Origin: Desulfosporosinus sp. OT
GTDB taxonomy: Bacteria > Bacillota > Desulfitobacteriia > Desulfitobacteriales > Desulfitobacteriaceae
NCBI RefSeq assembly: GCF_000224515.1
Contig: NZ_AGAF01000124.1
Coordinates: 1-64,000, forward strand
DNA length: 64,000 nt
Direction of reading: 5' to 3'
Positions 16,989 to 24,164 of this stretch are shown here, in pieces (position 1 is the first letter of the stretch; each line of letters starts with the position of its first letter). Both the position numbers and the translations under genes were made by a program. The notes under the pieces are model-generated. The model did not search any database, had not been told where the DNA came from, and saw only the letters and a program-made list of their open reading frames with translations.

Positions 16989-17098
16989 ACTATAAAGCAA
17001 AAAATCCCTGGATAAGATTGTATGAAAAATTAATTGCAAGTTTGGAGAAAAAAAAGAGCCCCCACCGTACGATGAGAGCTATGAGTAGGACGAACAAT
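16989..17098 (-). repeat. Dispersed terminator-like repeat, copy 1
   Basis: On the minus strand: GTTCGTCCTACTC, then the stem AGCTCTCATC / GGTGGGGGCT with loop GTAC, then a T-run. The flank ATCCCTGGATAAGATTG and following bases are shared almost exactly with 21283-21400. Related hairpins with the same TCCTACT box are at about 17765-17805 and 18788-18830. Confidence 0.7.
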
Positions 17099-17211
17099 TT
17101 ACGAGGGATATAATGCCCTGATACTACTTTGATATTCCATAATTTAATTCTTATTCAACATTACCTAAAATAGGATCTAATTAACGAGCAATCATTGAAC
17201 GGAGGGTACGT

Positions 17212-17487
17212 ATGATTGACCTTGATGCTCTCGACGAACGATGCCCAAAGTGTAACGGTCTTGGCAGGACAGAGAACCCTACATGGTTTGAGTTCTGGGA
17301 TAAAGATTTTTTTCGCACTTTGGGGACTCAAGAGAAACTAAGTATTGTAGAAGAAATGACTCCTGATCAACCTGATGAACCAATCTTTTTTATTTGTAAG
17401 GAATGTCATGGTAGAGGAAAAATACTTACAGCTGAAGGAAAACAGCTTGTGGAGTTTATAAGGTTTTGGCTGAATCCGAATTATTAA
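17212..17487 (+). CDS. Small DnaJ-type zinc-finger protein
   Basis: A 91-residue protein, ATG 17212 behind GGAGGGTACGT. It carries two CxxCxGxG-type units, RCPKCNGLGRTENP near residue 10 and ICKECHGRGKILTA near residue 62, the same knuckles as the DnaJ central zinc domain. No J-domain is present. Stand-alone proteins of this type can be RNA- or protein-binding adaptors (anti-TRAP is one example), but no partner is evident here. It is flanked by oppositely oriented Spo0E-like genes and repeats. Confidence 0.7.
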   Translation: MIDLDALDERCPKCNGLGRTENPTWFEFWDKDFFRTLGTQEKLSIVEEMTPDQPDEPIFFICKECHGRGKILTAEGKQLVEFIRFWLNPNY

Positions 17488-17497
17488 ATGATTAAAA

Positions 17498-17677
17498 CTA
17501 GGGTTTCCATTCTTGACTGAGGTAAAACTCATTAATTAATACGTCAAGCTTTTTACTTATGCCTACTACTCTCGAATCAGTAAGATCTTTATCTTCAGCA
17601 ACCTTTTGCATTTTCAATCTCAATTCTTCTATCTGAGCATTGACCGTGAATTTCAACTCAAAAACATCTTCTTTCAA
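17498..17677 (-). CDS. Spo0E-like aspartyl-phosphate phosphatase
   Basis: TTG 17675-17677 gives 59 residues; a second in-frame TTG at 17654-17656 gives 52. The core is AQIEELRLKMQKVAEDKDLT with GISKKLDVLINEFY, the two-helix Spo0E pattern with the S-x-x-L-D signature. Spo0E-like proteins dephosphorylate Spo0A-P and delay sporulation. It is too short and weakly started to stand out, and it lies convergent to the zinc-finger gene with a 10-base gap. It is one of four Spo0E-like loci in this window. Confidence 0.7.
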   Translation of the reverse strand: MKEDVFELKFTVNAQIEELRLKMQKVAEDKDLTDSRVVGISKKLDVLINEFYLSQEWKP

Positions 17678-17764
17678 TAAAAATTTTCACTCAGTGATTT
17701 TATTACTATGCACCGATAATATCAACGGGTGTAAAAGATAATGTTCTGTCGAAATAAGCAGATA

Positions 17765-17805
17765 AAAGGCACCCAACATTTTATGATGGGGGCTACGAGT
17801 AGGAC
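17765..17805 (-). repeat. Dispersed terminator-like repeat, copy 2
   Basis: Minus strand TTAGTCCTACTCGTAGC, then CCCCCATCATAAAATGTTGGGTGCC and CTTTTATC. It is a diverged version of copy 1 with the same TCCTACTC box and a hairpin followed by T residues. Confidence 0.6.
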
Positions 17806-17983
17806 TAACACTTTACTAGAGATATCTTTCCATAGTCCGGTATATTATACCCGGGTAAACAGACAAAACCTACCAGCTTATAGACTTATCACTTGGATAT
17901 AATAGCATACGAATGGTCGATGAGGCTTCTTGGGGAAATATAGCCGCTAACTTCAAGGAAATCCACCACCATATAGGCAACAA

Positions 17984-18011
17984 AAAAGGAGAGTAGATAA
18001 GCTCTCCTTTT
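17984..18011 (-). terminator. Terminator of the Spo0E-like gene
   Basis: AAAAGGAGAG (17984-17993) pairs with CTCTCCTTTT (18002-18011); on the minus strand a TTTTTT run follows. It is 38 bases beyond the gene's stop. Confidence 0.8.
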
Positions 18012-18048
18012 GCATCTCATCAGCTAACGCCGTGGACTCTTGCTATTC

Positions 18049-18222
18049 TCAATCCTCATCCGTTCGTTTCACTAGCATCCCTTGGTACTTGTCTAAAACA
18101 ACATCCAACTCTCGACTTGCAGCTACGACTTCTGGATCTGTATAAGATTTTCCCTCTTTTATCTTAATCATGTTCAAACGCAATTCTTCGATTCGCTTTA
18201 TTAGTTCTTCCACTTCAGACAC
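18049..18222 (-). CDS. Spo0E-like aspartyl-phosphate phosphatase
   Basis: GTG 18220-18222 lies behind GGAGGGATATT and gives 57 residues: MSEVEELIKRIEELRLNMIK, then a helix with VVAASRELDVVLDKYQGMLV. The S-x-E-L-D motif and two antiparallel helices are the Spo0E family signature; these small proteins remove phosphate from Spo0A and hold back sporulation. It sits inside the long direct repeat (copy A) with its own terminator at 17984-18011. The counterpart in copy B (21632-21783) has lost eight codons and is frameshifted. Confidence 0.85.
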   Translation of the reverse strand: MSEVEELIKRIEELRLNMIKIKEGKSYTDPEVVAASRELDVVLDKYQGMLVKRTDED

Positions 18223-18267
18223 AATATCCCTCCGTTCATTTTTTAGGGGATAGTGAGCCCAAAAAAG

Positions 18268-18296
18268 TAAGACCCCGGCAAAGCCGAGGACTTACA
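18268..18296 (-). terminator. Terminator of the XRE regulator transcript
   Basis: On the minus strand GTAAGTCCTCGGC and GCCGGGGTCTTAC form a hairpin with loop TTT and are followed by TTTTTT. Confidence 0.7.
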
Positions 18297-18491
18297 GCTA
18301 TGTTTCTATGATTGAGAGACACTTCGAGAGAACTAAAAGAGTAGCGTTTTTACATCCCCCTTTCGATACATTATATTAAAATTCCTGATTTCTTCCCTCA
18401 AGCTACATTTATTAAATCTTTTTAGTGCTACTCCATCCCCAATGACCATAATATACCATATTCCGAGTATAAAATAGGCTAGAAGGGGGTC

Positions 18492-18704
18492 CTATTCATT
18501 ATTAACTAATTCATCAATTGATACACCAAGCCCAGTAGCCAATTGTACCAGCTCGTTTATGCGAGGTATTCTTAATCCGGTTTCTATATTGATAAGACTT
18601 TTAAGGTTGATTCCGACATTAGCAGCTAACTCTTCTCTGGTCAAATTACGCTTTTCCCTGTAGTGAGCTATTCGCCTGCAAACGGTTTTGTCAATTATGA
18701 TCAT
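18492..18704 (-). CDS. XRE-family regulator, HTH only
   Basis: A 70-residue protein, ATG 18702-18704. Nearly all of it is a Cro/CI-type helix-turn-helix: HYREKRNLTREELAANVGIN, LKSLINIETGLRIPR, LGVSIDELV. It has a plausible GGGAGGAG site upstream. No effector domain is present, so it is a simple DNA-binding regulator. It sits between Spo0E-like and paralog-family genes in the repeat-rich zone; target genes are unknown. Confidence 0.85.
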   Translation of the reverse strand: MIIIDKTVCRRIAHYREKRNLTREELAANVGINLKSLINIETGLRIPRINELVQLATGLGVSIDELVNNE

Positions 18705-18787
18705 ATGTATTAACTCCTCCCGTCTTGCATATCTGAAAACTTAATACTTAGGTAAAAGCTTATTTGTTTACCCATGATCTGTCAACG

Positions 18788-18830
18788 ACAAAAAAAAGCC
18801 CCACCATGACTGATGGGAGCAAGTAGGACG
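18788..18830 (-). repeat. Dispersed terminator-like repeat, copy 3
   Basis: Minus strand CTCGTCCTACTTGC, then TCCCATCAGTCATGGTGGGG and CTTTTTTTT: the same TCCTACT box and hairpin with T-run as copies 1, 2 and 4. Confidence 0.65.
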
Positions 18831-18875
18831 AGAGTTTTCATAAGAACATTATTCCTTTGAACCACAATTCTTATT

Positions 18876-19073
18876 CTACATCTTCCAAAGAAACCATTTG
18901 CGTTTTCTCAGCTCATACTTAATCTCGAACGGCCGCAGCTCTCCCTTGATCTCGCTCTGACATCGGAAGACCAGCATCCTATTGCCGGCGAGCTTCTCCT
19001 CGGTAACTGAGACTACCTGCTCGATCTTGAGTTCCTTGTCGTTGAGTTTTAGGTGGATGTCACATCTAATCAT
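18876..19073 (-). CDS. Small protein of the three-copy EEKLAG family
   Basis: ATG 19071-19073 follows GAGGAAGGTGTGAG. The 65-residue product has LKLNDKELKIEQVVSVTEEK, LAGNRMLVFRCQSEIKGELR and FEIKYELRKRKWFLWKM. It aligns with residues 30-87 of the gene at 5689-5952 (EEKLAG, FxCQS, EIKYE, W-L-KM) and is nearly the same as the broken copy at 20091-20309. It lacks the N-terminal MKIL...WF segment of the longer copy, yet has its own ribosome binding site. Unknown function; possibly tied to the mobile element or to sporulation, given its surroundings. Confidence 0.6.
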   Translation of the reverse strand: MIRCDIHLKLNDKELKIEQVVSVTEEKLAGNRMLVFRCQSEIKGELRPFEIKYELRKRKWFLWKM

Positions 19074-19109
19074 CTCACACCTTCCTCACGAGACAACGGG
19101 AAACCTATC

Positions 19110-19430
19110 TCACAAAATAAAATAGCCCCCATCTTTCGACGACCTAAGTTTAGCCATTGAGTCGTATCTGAGATTATCTTTACTCGCACGTAGCTCAATG
19201 TCTCCAAGCCTCTTCAAATCAACTCTATGAGACAAAGGTGCCGTATTAACCGTCATTGTAAGTGGATTTGTATTTCCACTGTCATTAGACACAATAAGTA
19301 TTGATCGGTAAGCATGTATAACCCTATCATCTATCCTATCTGCATCTGGAATAGAAACTAGTTCGTCTTTGATAGTCCAAACCTCACCGAATCCAAAGGC
19401 GCGCGTATCAATTAGACTATCTCGAATCAT
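19110..19430 (-). CDS. MazF/PemK-like mRNA interferase toxin
   Basis: A 106-residue protein, ATG 19428-19430. GFGEVWTIKDELVSI is the family's early GEVW strand, AYRSILIVSNDSGN matches the conserved R-x-x-L-I-x-S-N-D-x-G-N block, and VNTAPLSHRVDLKRLGDIEL and LRYDSMAKL follow the same order as PemK/MazF proteins. Such toxins cut mRNA at short sequences. It overlaps the preceding small basic protein by 14 bases, the usual arrangement of antitoxin then toxin. Family assignment is fairly firm; activity is untested. Confidence 0.7.
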   Translation of the reverse strand: MIRDSLIDTRAFGFGEVWTIKDELVSIPDADRIDDRVIHAYRSILIVSNDSGNTNPLTMTVNTAPLSHRVDLKRLGDIELRASKDNLRYDSMAKLRSSKDGGYFIL

Positions 19431-19608
19431 ATCTTTGAGTAATACTCTTAACCCGCCCTCTCAAGGATTCATGAAGTTTATACTCGCGTAAATAAACGTT
19501 AAGATACTCTTGGTCAGTACCCCGCTCATGTTCGGTTTCTTTTGAACGTTTTATGGCACCTTCTCGGCCGGACCGAGTACGCTTATACACTCCATTTGTT
19601 TCGTTCAT
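19417..19608 (-). CDS. Probable antitoxin of the MazF/PemK pair
   Basis: I chose ATG 19606-19608 because GGGGAGGTGTTACTT precedes it. The 63-residue protein (MNETNGVYKRTRSGREGAIK, then ETEHERGTDQEYLNVYLREY) is highly charged and helical, with no clear SpoVT/AbrB or ribbon-helix-helix motif that I can name. Its stop overlaps the toxin start, suggesting translational coupling. The antitoxin role is inferred from position and size. Confidence 0.55.
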   Translation of the reverse strand: MNETNGVYKRTRSGREGAIKRSKETEHERGTDQEYLNVYLREYKLHESLRGRVKSITQRYDSR

Positions 19609-20090
19609 AAGTAACACCTCCCCAAGCAGTTTACTACCGCCAAAATTTTCTGCCGATAAAATATTTACCATAGGCGAACATTTGCACCGTGTTAGCTCTG
19701 TTATCACAGTATAACAAAAGTACAAATATTTCTTATTAACGCAAAAAAGACCTCTCACCGTAAGTGAACTGCCCCCTGTCAAGTAGACAGTGGAAATAAA
19801 AAAGACTCTCGATAGAATTGAAACGTAATAGATTAAACCTCTGCTTACGACGCTCGGCGCTGGCCAGAAGGAACATTTGTCCTCTGCGGAGTAAAATGTC
19901 CCTTCTGGCCTTAAGCTTGTTTACATGCGCTGTTGTCCATGGGATGCCAGCGAGCATATCCTAGACCTTCGTCCTGCGGTATCCCTCGTGGCACCCGGAC
20001 AACTAACTCATCAAGTCGATCAAACAACCTTGTGTATTATGGCTACGTTGTTTACGTTGAATACATTGTTTTCTTAGTATAGATAAAGGT
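19609..20090. other. Non-coding stretch with a long hairpin; possible insertion-sequence remnant
   Basis: About 480 bases without a credible gene. GGCCAGAAGGAACATTT (19862-19878) and AAATGTCCCTTCTGGCC (19894-19910) form a 17-bp inverted repeat with one mismatch and a 15-base loop. The tract ACTGCCCCCTGTCAAGTAGA near 19769 resembles ends of some IS3-group elements, but no transposase fragment is recognisable. Confidence 0.4.
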
Positions 20091-20309
20091 TCCCAATTCA
20101 TACTTAATCTCGAACGACCGCAGCTCCCCCTTGATTTCGCTTTGGCACCGGAGGATCAACATTTTATTGCTAGCGAGCTTCTCTTCTGTTACGGAAACGA
20201 CCTGCTCGATCTTAAGTTCTTTGTCGTTGAATTTGAGTCAGAGTGGGTGCGGGGCGCCATCTTTCTCGAACCAGGCTAGGACGGAGATTGAGGTTGAGAG
20301 GATTTTCAC
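20091..20309 (-). pseudogene. Broken copy of the EEKLAG small-protein family
   Basis: GTG 20307-20309 follows AAGGAGCCAACACCA. The frame reads VKILSTSISVLAWFEKDGAP, HPL, a TGA stop, then LKFNDKELKIEQVVSVTEEK, LASNKMLILRCQSEIKGELR, SFEIKYEL before diverging. It has the long form's N-terminus (KIL...WF.K.G, as in the 5689-5952 gene) and the C-terminal half of the 18876-19073 gene, interrupted by one nonsense codon. Confidence 0.75.
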
Positions 20310-20402
20310 TGGTGTTGGCTCCTTGATTTTAATGGCACTTCTTTGGTTTTTGTGTATCTATAATTACTGAGATAACTAACAACGACGTAGTCCTTTTTAG
20401 GG

Positions 20403-21131
20403 CTAAACTGCATCTTCATGCTTGTTTCCTTCCAATTTTTCGACGTCATTGTTACCATTCCTATTTCTACTCGAAGAATTCCTATCAATCTCAAACCTAA
20501 TAGTCCTTTTATGAATTAGTCCTACTGAACCTATCGTTACAATTAAAGCAACAAAAACAACCGTCACAACTGGTGTAAAAGGAGACTCTAACCCAGGGAT
20601 AATATAAATTACAACCGGCACCATGGCCGCTAATAATCCTAATATTAAACTAAACTCAGTAATTAATTTATTTTTGTATTCATCTTGATATGATTCACTC
20701 ATATATGTAGCCGAAGATAATTTATCATCATCTGTATTGATTACCATTTCTTTTTTATCCGTCTTGATTCCTGATAACATATCGCAGTATTCCAGCTTTA
20801 TTTTTGATGCAATGAAGCTCGAGTCCATTATCTCTTTAATCAGTTCTTCACAAATTTGCACTAAGGTATACATATCCTTTTGATCTACACGGTATCTCCT
20901 TGAGTTAGCCCTAATTAAAGCATTGATGATTTCTGAACTAGGAAGAACATTTTCGGAAATGATAGATCTGATAGAATAGATTACTTCTTTGTTCGCAGTC
21001 GTTAGGTTGCGAAAATATTCCATTTTGTCACGATTCGAAAAGGCAAATCTCGTAACCAAGAATACAATAAACCCAGAAAAGATACCTCCACCTATACCAA
21101 CTACCCAAGGATTAGAAAAAAAGCCTGTCAT
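20403..21131 (-). CDS. Membrane protein of unknown function
   Basis: A 242-residue protein with an N-terminal hydrophobic helix (WVVGIGGGIFSGFIVFLVTR), a long charged helical middle region (ALIRANSRRYRVDQKDMYTL, MYTLVQICEELIKEIMDSSF), and two C-terminal membrane helices (FSLILGLLAAMVPVVIYIIP and VVTVVFVALIVTIGSVGLIH), ending in an Asn/Arg-rich cytoplasmic tail. The start at 21129-21131 has GAGAGAGATGTT upstream. No family recognised. It stands alone between a broken gene and the long direct repeat; a role in envelope stress or defence cannot be judged from sequence alone. Confidence 0.65.
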   Translation of the reverse strand: MTGFFSNPWVVGIGGGIFSGFIVFLVTRFAFSNRDKMEYFRNLTTANKEVIYSIRSIISENVLPSSEIINALIRANSRRYRVDQKDMYTLVQICEELIKEIMDSSFIASKIKLEYCDMLSGIKTDKKEMVINTDDDKLSSATYMSESYQDEYKNKLITEFSLILGLLAAMVPVVIYIIPGLESPFTPVVTVVFVALIVTIGSVGLIHKRTIRFEIDRNSSSRNRNGNNDVEKLEGNKHEDAV

Positions 21132-21282
21132 AACATCTCTCTCTCTTTGTTCATTGTTAATGTTTCAATATTAACTCAGCAATCCCTAACTCACGCAATG
21201 GCAATCTGGACTCAATCATCTCATAACTTCCTTGCGAAATTAGGGGAAACCTGTCCCGAAAAATTAAAAAGGCCCCTAATAT

Positions 21283-21962
21283 ACTATAAAGTAAAAAATC
21301 CCTGGATAAGATTGTATGAAAAATTAATTGTAAGTTTGGAGAGAGAGAAAAGAGCCCCCACCGTACGATGAGAGCTATGATTAGGACGAACACTTTACTT
21401 GAGATATCTTTCCATAGTCCGGTCTATTATACCCGGGTAAACAGACAAAACCTATCAGCTTATAGACTTATCTCTTGGATATAATAGCATACGAATGGTC
21501 GATGAGACTTCTTGGGGAAATATAGCCGCTAACTTCAAGGAGATCCACCACCATATAGGCAACAAAAAAGGTGAGTAGATAAGCTCTCCTTTTGCGTCCC
21601 ATCAACTAACGCCGTGGGCTCTTGCTATTCCTCAATCCTCATCCGTTCGTTTCACTAGCATCCCTTGGTACTTGTCTAAAACAACATCCAACTCTCGACT
21701 TGCAGCTACGACTTCTGGATCCGTATAAGATCTTCCTTGTTGATCTTAATCATGTTCAAACGCAATTCTTCGACTTCAGACACATCATCCCTCCGTTCAT
21801 TTTTTGGGGATAGTGTGCCTAAAAAAGTAAGCCCCCGGCAAAGCCGAGGACTTACAGCTATGTTTCTATGATTGGAGACACTTCGAGAGAACTAAAAAAG
21901 TAGCGTTTTAACATCCCCCTTTCGATACATTATATTAAAATTCCTGTTTACTTCCCTCAAGC
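21283..21962. repeat. Long direct repeat, copy B (chimeric)
   Basis: The first part (21283-21385) matches 16989-17090, including the terminator-like hairpin (copy 4); the remainder (about 21384-21962) matches 17797-18403. The two segments, 700 bp apart in copy A, are directly joined here at the shared AGTAGGAC(G/T)AACA box. Recombination between two hairpin copies would give exactly this. Confidence 0.85.
21632..21783 (-). pseudogene. Broken Spo0E-like gene in repeat copy B
   Basis: Counterpart of 18049-18222. From GTG 21781-21783 the frame reads MSEVEELRLNMIKINKEDLI and soon stops, because a segment coding for LIKRIEEL is missing and a small deletion shifts the frame. The remaining sequence down to the ancestral stop at 21632-21634 still matches the intact gene. 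Confidence 0.8.
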
Positions 21963-22022
21963 CAGAACGCAGTGTCCTGACTGACGGTTACTTTGTTTTG
22001 TAAAGCCTCTAATCCTCTGCCA

Positions 22023-23180
22023 TTAATTTGAAGAGCTTGTTTTGGTGCCCCAAAACTTATTTTGAACAGACCTTTGAAACAAAACCTTTACTACTGCGTC
22101 AGCCTGATCCTGAGTCAATGTCCCATCATCAACCAGTCCTTTTAATGGACTAATTTTGTCGCCCTTAACAGAATCTTTATTAACATTCATCTTACTTTCT
22201 ATATATGCCTTGCGTTCATCATCCGTCATTGCCTTTACTTTTTCCATCTCAGCATTACGTGTCTCTTCTTGGTTGTTCAAAAACTCGATTACTTTGCTTT
22301 TAAGATCCTCCGTAATAGTCCCTGAACTAACAAGGCTGTCCAGCCTTGTTAGAGTTTGTTCCTGGCGCTTTGTTTCTTGCTCCTCTTGATTAGCCTGCCT
22401 CTGTGCTTCGTCATATGCCTTTATGGAATCTACTTGTTCTTGGGTTAATACACCGGCTTCAAGCAATCCAGCATACTGATCTTTCTTGCCATAGCTCTTC
22501 GCATCCTTCTTACTTTCCATATAAGTCTTCCGCTCATCATCCGTCATTGCCTTTAGTTTTTCCATTTCGGCTTTATAACTTTCTTCCTGCGTTTCATTAT
22601 ATGTAGTAATGGCATCTGCAGTATCCTGTGTTATAATTCCGGCGGATACCAGGCTATCCATACGACTCTTCTCCGCTTCCTGACGCTTTGCCTGTTGTTC
22701 CTCCTGCTGGGCCTTCATTTCGTTTTGCTGGTATGCTGTGATTGAATCTACTTGCTCCTGAGTCAGTATTCCTGATGCAAGCATTTCCGACAGCCAGTCA
22801 GCTTTCTTTTCAATTTTTTCGGTTGTTGAGGCCTTTTGGCTTTCAAAATAAGCCTTGCGTTCATCCTCGCTCATTGCCTTGATTTTTTCCATTTCAGCTT
22901 TTCTCTCGGCGTTTTTATCTTCCATATAGCTGGTTATCTTGTCGGCAACTTCCTGTGTAATAATCCCTTCCTTAACAAGACTCGCTGCAAGGTCTTTATT
23001 AATACCTCTACCTATTTGGCCCTCAAATTGGCCTCCCATTCTGCCGTGACCCCGTCCATCAAATTGTTGTCCCTGAGCCTTCTGGTCTGTGGTAGTCCCT
23101 GCAATTGCAGTTATACTTACAGAAAAAATCATTCCACCAATAATAACTGGGCTAAGAATAGTTGCTAATTTTTTATTCAT
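22023..23180 (-). CDS. Secreted repeat protein, DUF2680-like
   Basis: I chose ATG 23178-23180 because AAGGAGAATAATC precedes it. The 385-residue product begins with a signal peptide (MNKKLATILSPVIIGGMIFS...AIAG) and has a Gly/Gln/Arg stretch, then about five repeats of 60-80 residues alternating LVSAGIITQDTADAIT, KAEMEKLKAMTDDERKTYME and LEAGVLTQEQVDSIKAY. The repeats resemble the helical YckD/DUF2680 family. It is exported and probably forms an extended helical wall or extracellular protein. It faces the two-component system at 23482, and direct repeats at 23266-23296 suggest control by that regulator. Function unknown. Confidence 0.75.
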   Translation of the reverse strand: MNKKLATILSPVIIGGMIFSVSITAIAGTTTDQKAQGQQFDGRGHGRMGGQFEGQIGRGINKDLAASLVKEGIITQEVADKITSYMEDKNAERKAEMEKIKAMSEDERKAYFESQKASTTEKIEKKADWLSEMLASGILTQEQVDSITAYQQNEMKAQQEEQQAKRQEAEKSRMDSLVSAGIITQDTADAITTYNETQEESYKAEMEKLKAMTDDERKTYMESKKDAKSYGKKDQYAGLLEAGVLTQEQVDSIKAYDEAQRQANQEEQETKRQEQTLTRLDSLVSSGTITEDLKSKVIEFLNNQEETRNAEMEKVKAMTDDERKAYIESKMNVNKDSVKGDKISPLKGLVDDGTLTQDQADAVVKVLFQRSVQNKFWGTKTSSSN

Positions 23181-23265
23181 GATTATTCTCCTTCCTATTT
23201 TCAAACTATGTTTTCCTGAGCATGTTTATATATTACTAGCCTACCTTTTCAATTTTATATAGGTA

Positions 23266-23296
23266 TTGTTACAGAACTTCATAAGTTTTGTTACAG
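23266..23296. promoter_or_regulatory. Probable response-regulator site: two TTGTTACAG direct repeats
   Basis: TTGTTACAG occurs at 23266-23274 and 23288-23296, exactly 22 bp apart (two helical turns). On the minus strand they read CTGTAACAA, with a CTATATAAAAT -10-like box shortly downstream towards the repeat-protein gene. OmpR-type regulators usually bind such direct repeats. Confidence 0.55.
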
Positions 23297-23481
23297 TTTT
23301 GTCAACAATCCTTTCTTCCCATAGATCGAATCTATATTATGCTATAATTTAGTTGTGACTCTAATTACATAAATTCAAATAGTGCGTAGTTGACTAAATA
23401 TGTAACTACCCTTGCCAATACAACCTACCAATATAGTATAAAGCCGTAAAGTTTAATTCATATAGAAAGGGTGTTTCAACT

Positions 23482-24162
23482 TTGGACAATAAAACCATAT
23501 TGGTTGTGGATGATGAGTTGAAAATCAGAATTCTTTTGAAGGATTTTCTTATAAGAGAAGGTTTCAACGTTATAGAGTCCTCTGATGGAAGACATGCCCT
23601 TGAGACATTTCAGAGTTCCCACAAGAGTATAGACTTAGTCCTTCTGGATGTTATGCTCCCCGAATATGATGGGTGGACAGTCTGCAGAGAAATCAGAAAA
23701 CTATCGGATGTTCCCATAATAATGTTGACTGCAAGAAGTGATGATTTTGATGAGGTCCACGGTTTTGAAATAGGCGCCGATGATTATGTTAAAAAGCCTA
23801 TTAGACCGACCGCCCTAGTCGCAAGAATAAATGCTTTCTTCCGAAGAATGGACAAAGGCAATCAGGAGTCCAAGGTGCTTTCGTTCGATGGGCTTGAAAT
23901 CGATGATTCTTCACATGTCGTTAAAGTAAACAATAAGGAAGTCGTATTAAGTCCCAAAGAATATGTTCTATTATTGATTCTGGTTGAAAGCAAGGGCCAA
24001 ACAATATCCCGTGAGCAGCTGTTAAATCGTGTTTGGGGGTATGATTACTTTGGAGGCCTCAGAACCGTAGATACGCATATTAACAGGCTGAGAATAAAAT
24101 TAGGTGAAAAGGACTATCTCATAACCACAATTAGAGGCTTCGGATATAGATTTGAGGGATGA
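23482..24162 (+). CDS. OmpR-family response regulator
   Basis: A 226-residue regulator; TTG 23482 lies behind AGAAAGGGTG. The receiver domain (1-120) has the acidic pair in VVDDELKIR, the phospho-acceptor Asp in LVLLDVMLPEYDG, and the Lys in DDYVKKPIRP. The C-terminal winged helix has SPKEYVLLLILVESKGQTIS, LLNRVWGYDY, RTVDTHINRLRIKLG and the terminal GFGYRFEG. It controls transcription on phosphorylation by the histidine kinase encoded next, whose start overlaps its stop. Likely target: the divergent secreted repeat protein. Confidence 0.95.
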   Translation: MDNKTILVVDDELKIRILLKDFLIREGFNVIESSDGRHALETFQSSHKSIDLVLLDVMLPEYDGWTVCREIRKLSDVPIIMLTARSDDFDEVHGFEIGADDYVKKPIRPTALVARINAFFRRMDKGNQESKVLSFDGLEIDDSSHVVKVNNKEVVLSPKEYVLLLILVESKGQTISREQLLNRVWGYDYFGGLRTVDTHINRLRIKLGEKDYLITTIRGFGYRFEG

Positions 24163-24164
24163 TT

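Larger units (their letters stand above)
17797..18403. repeat. Long direct repeat, copy A
   Basis: About 600 bases from ACACTTTACTAGAGATATC to TTCCCTCAAGC recur at 21384-21962 with scattered substitutions and a few indels. Copy A holds an intact Spo0E-like gene and two minus-strand hairpins; copy B holds a broken one. The two copies lie 3.6 kb apart in the same orientation. Confidence 0.9.

Noticed and set aside
19736..19957. 73-codon minus-strand frame
   Set aside because: Crosses the long inverted repeat, has no ribosome binding site and no protein-like pattern.
21157..21393. Hydrophobic 78-codon frame on the minus strand
   Set aside because: It runs through the shared repeat segment and hairpin; the matching region at 16989-17098 has no such frame, so it is not conserved between copies.
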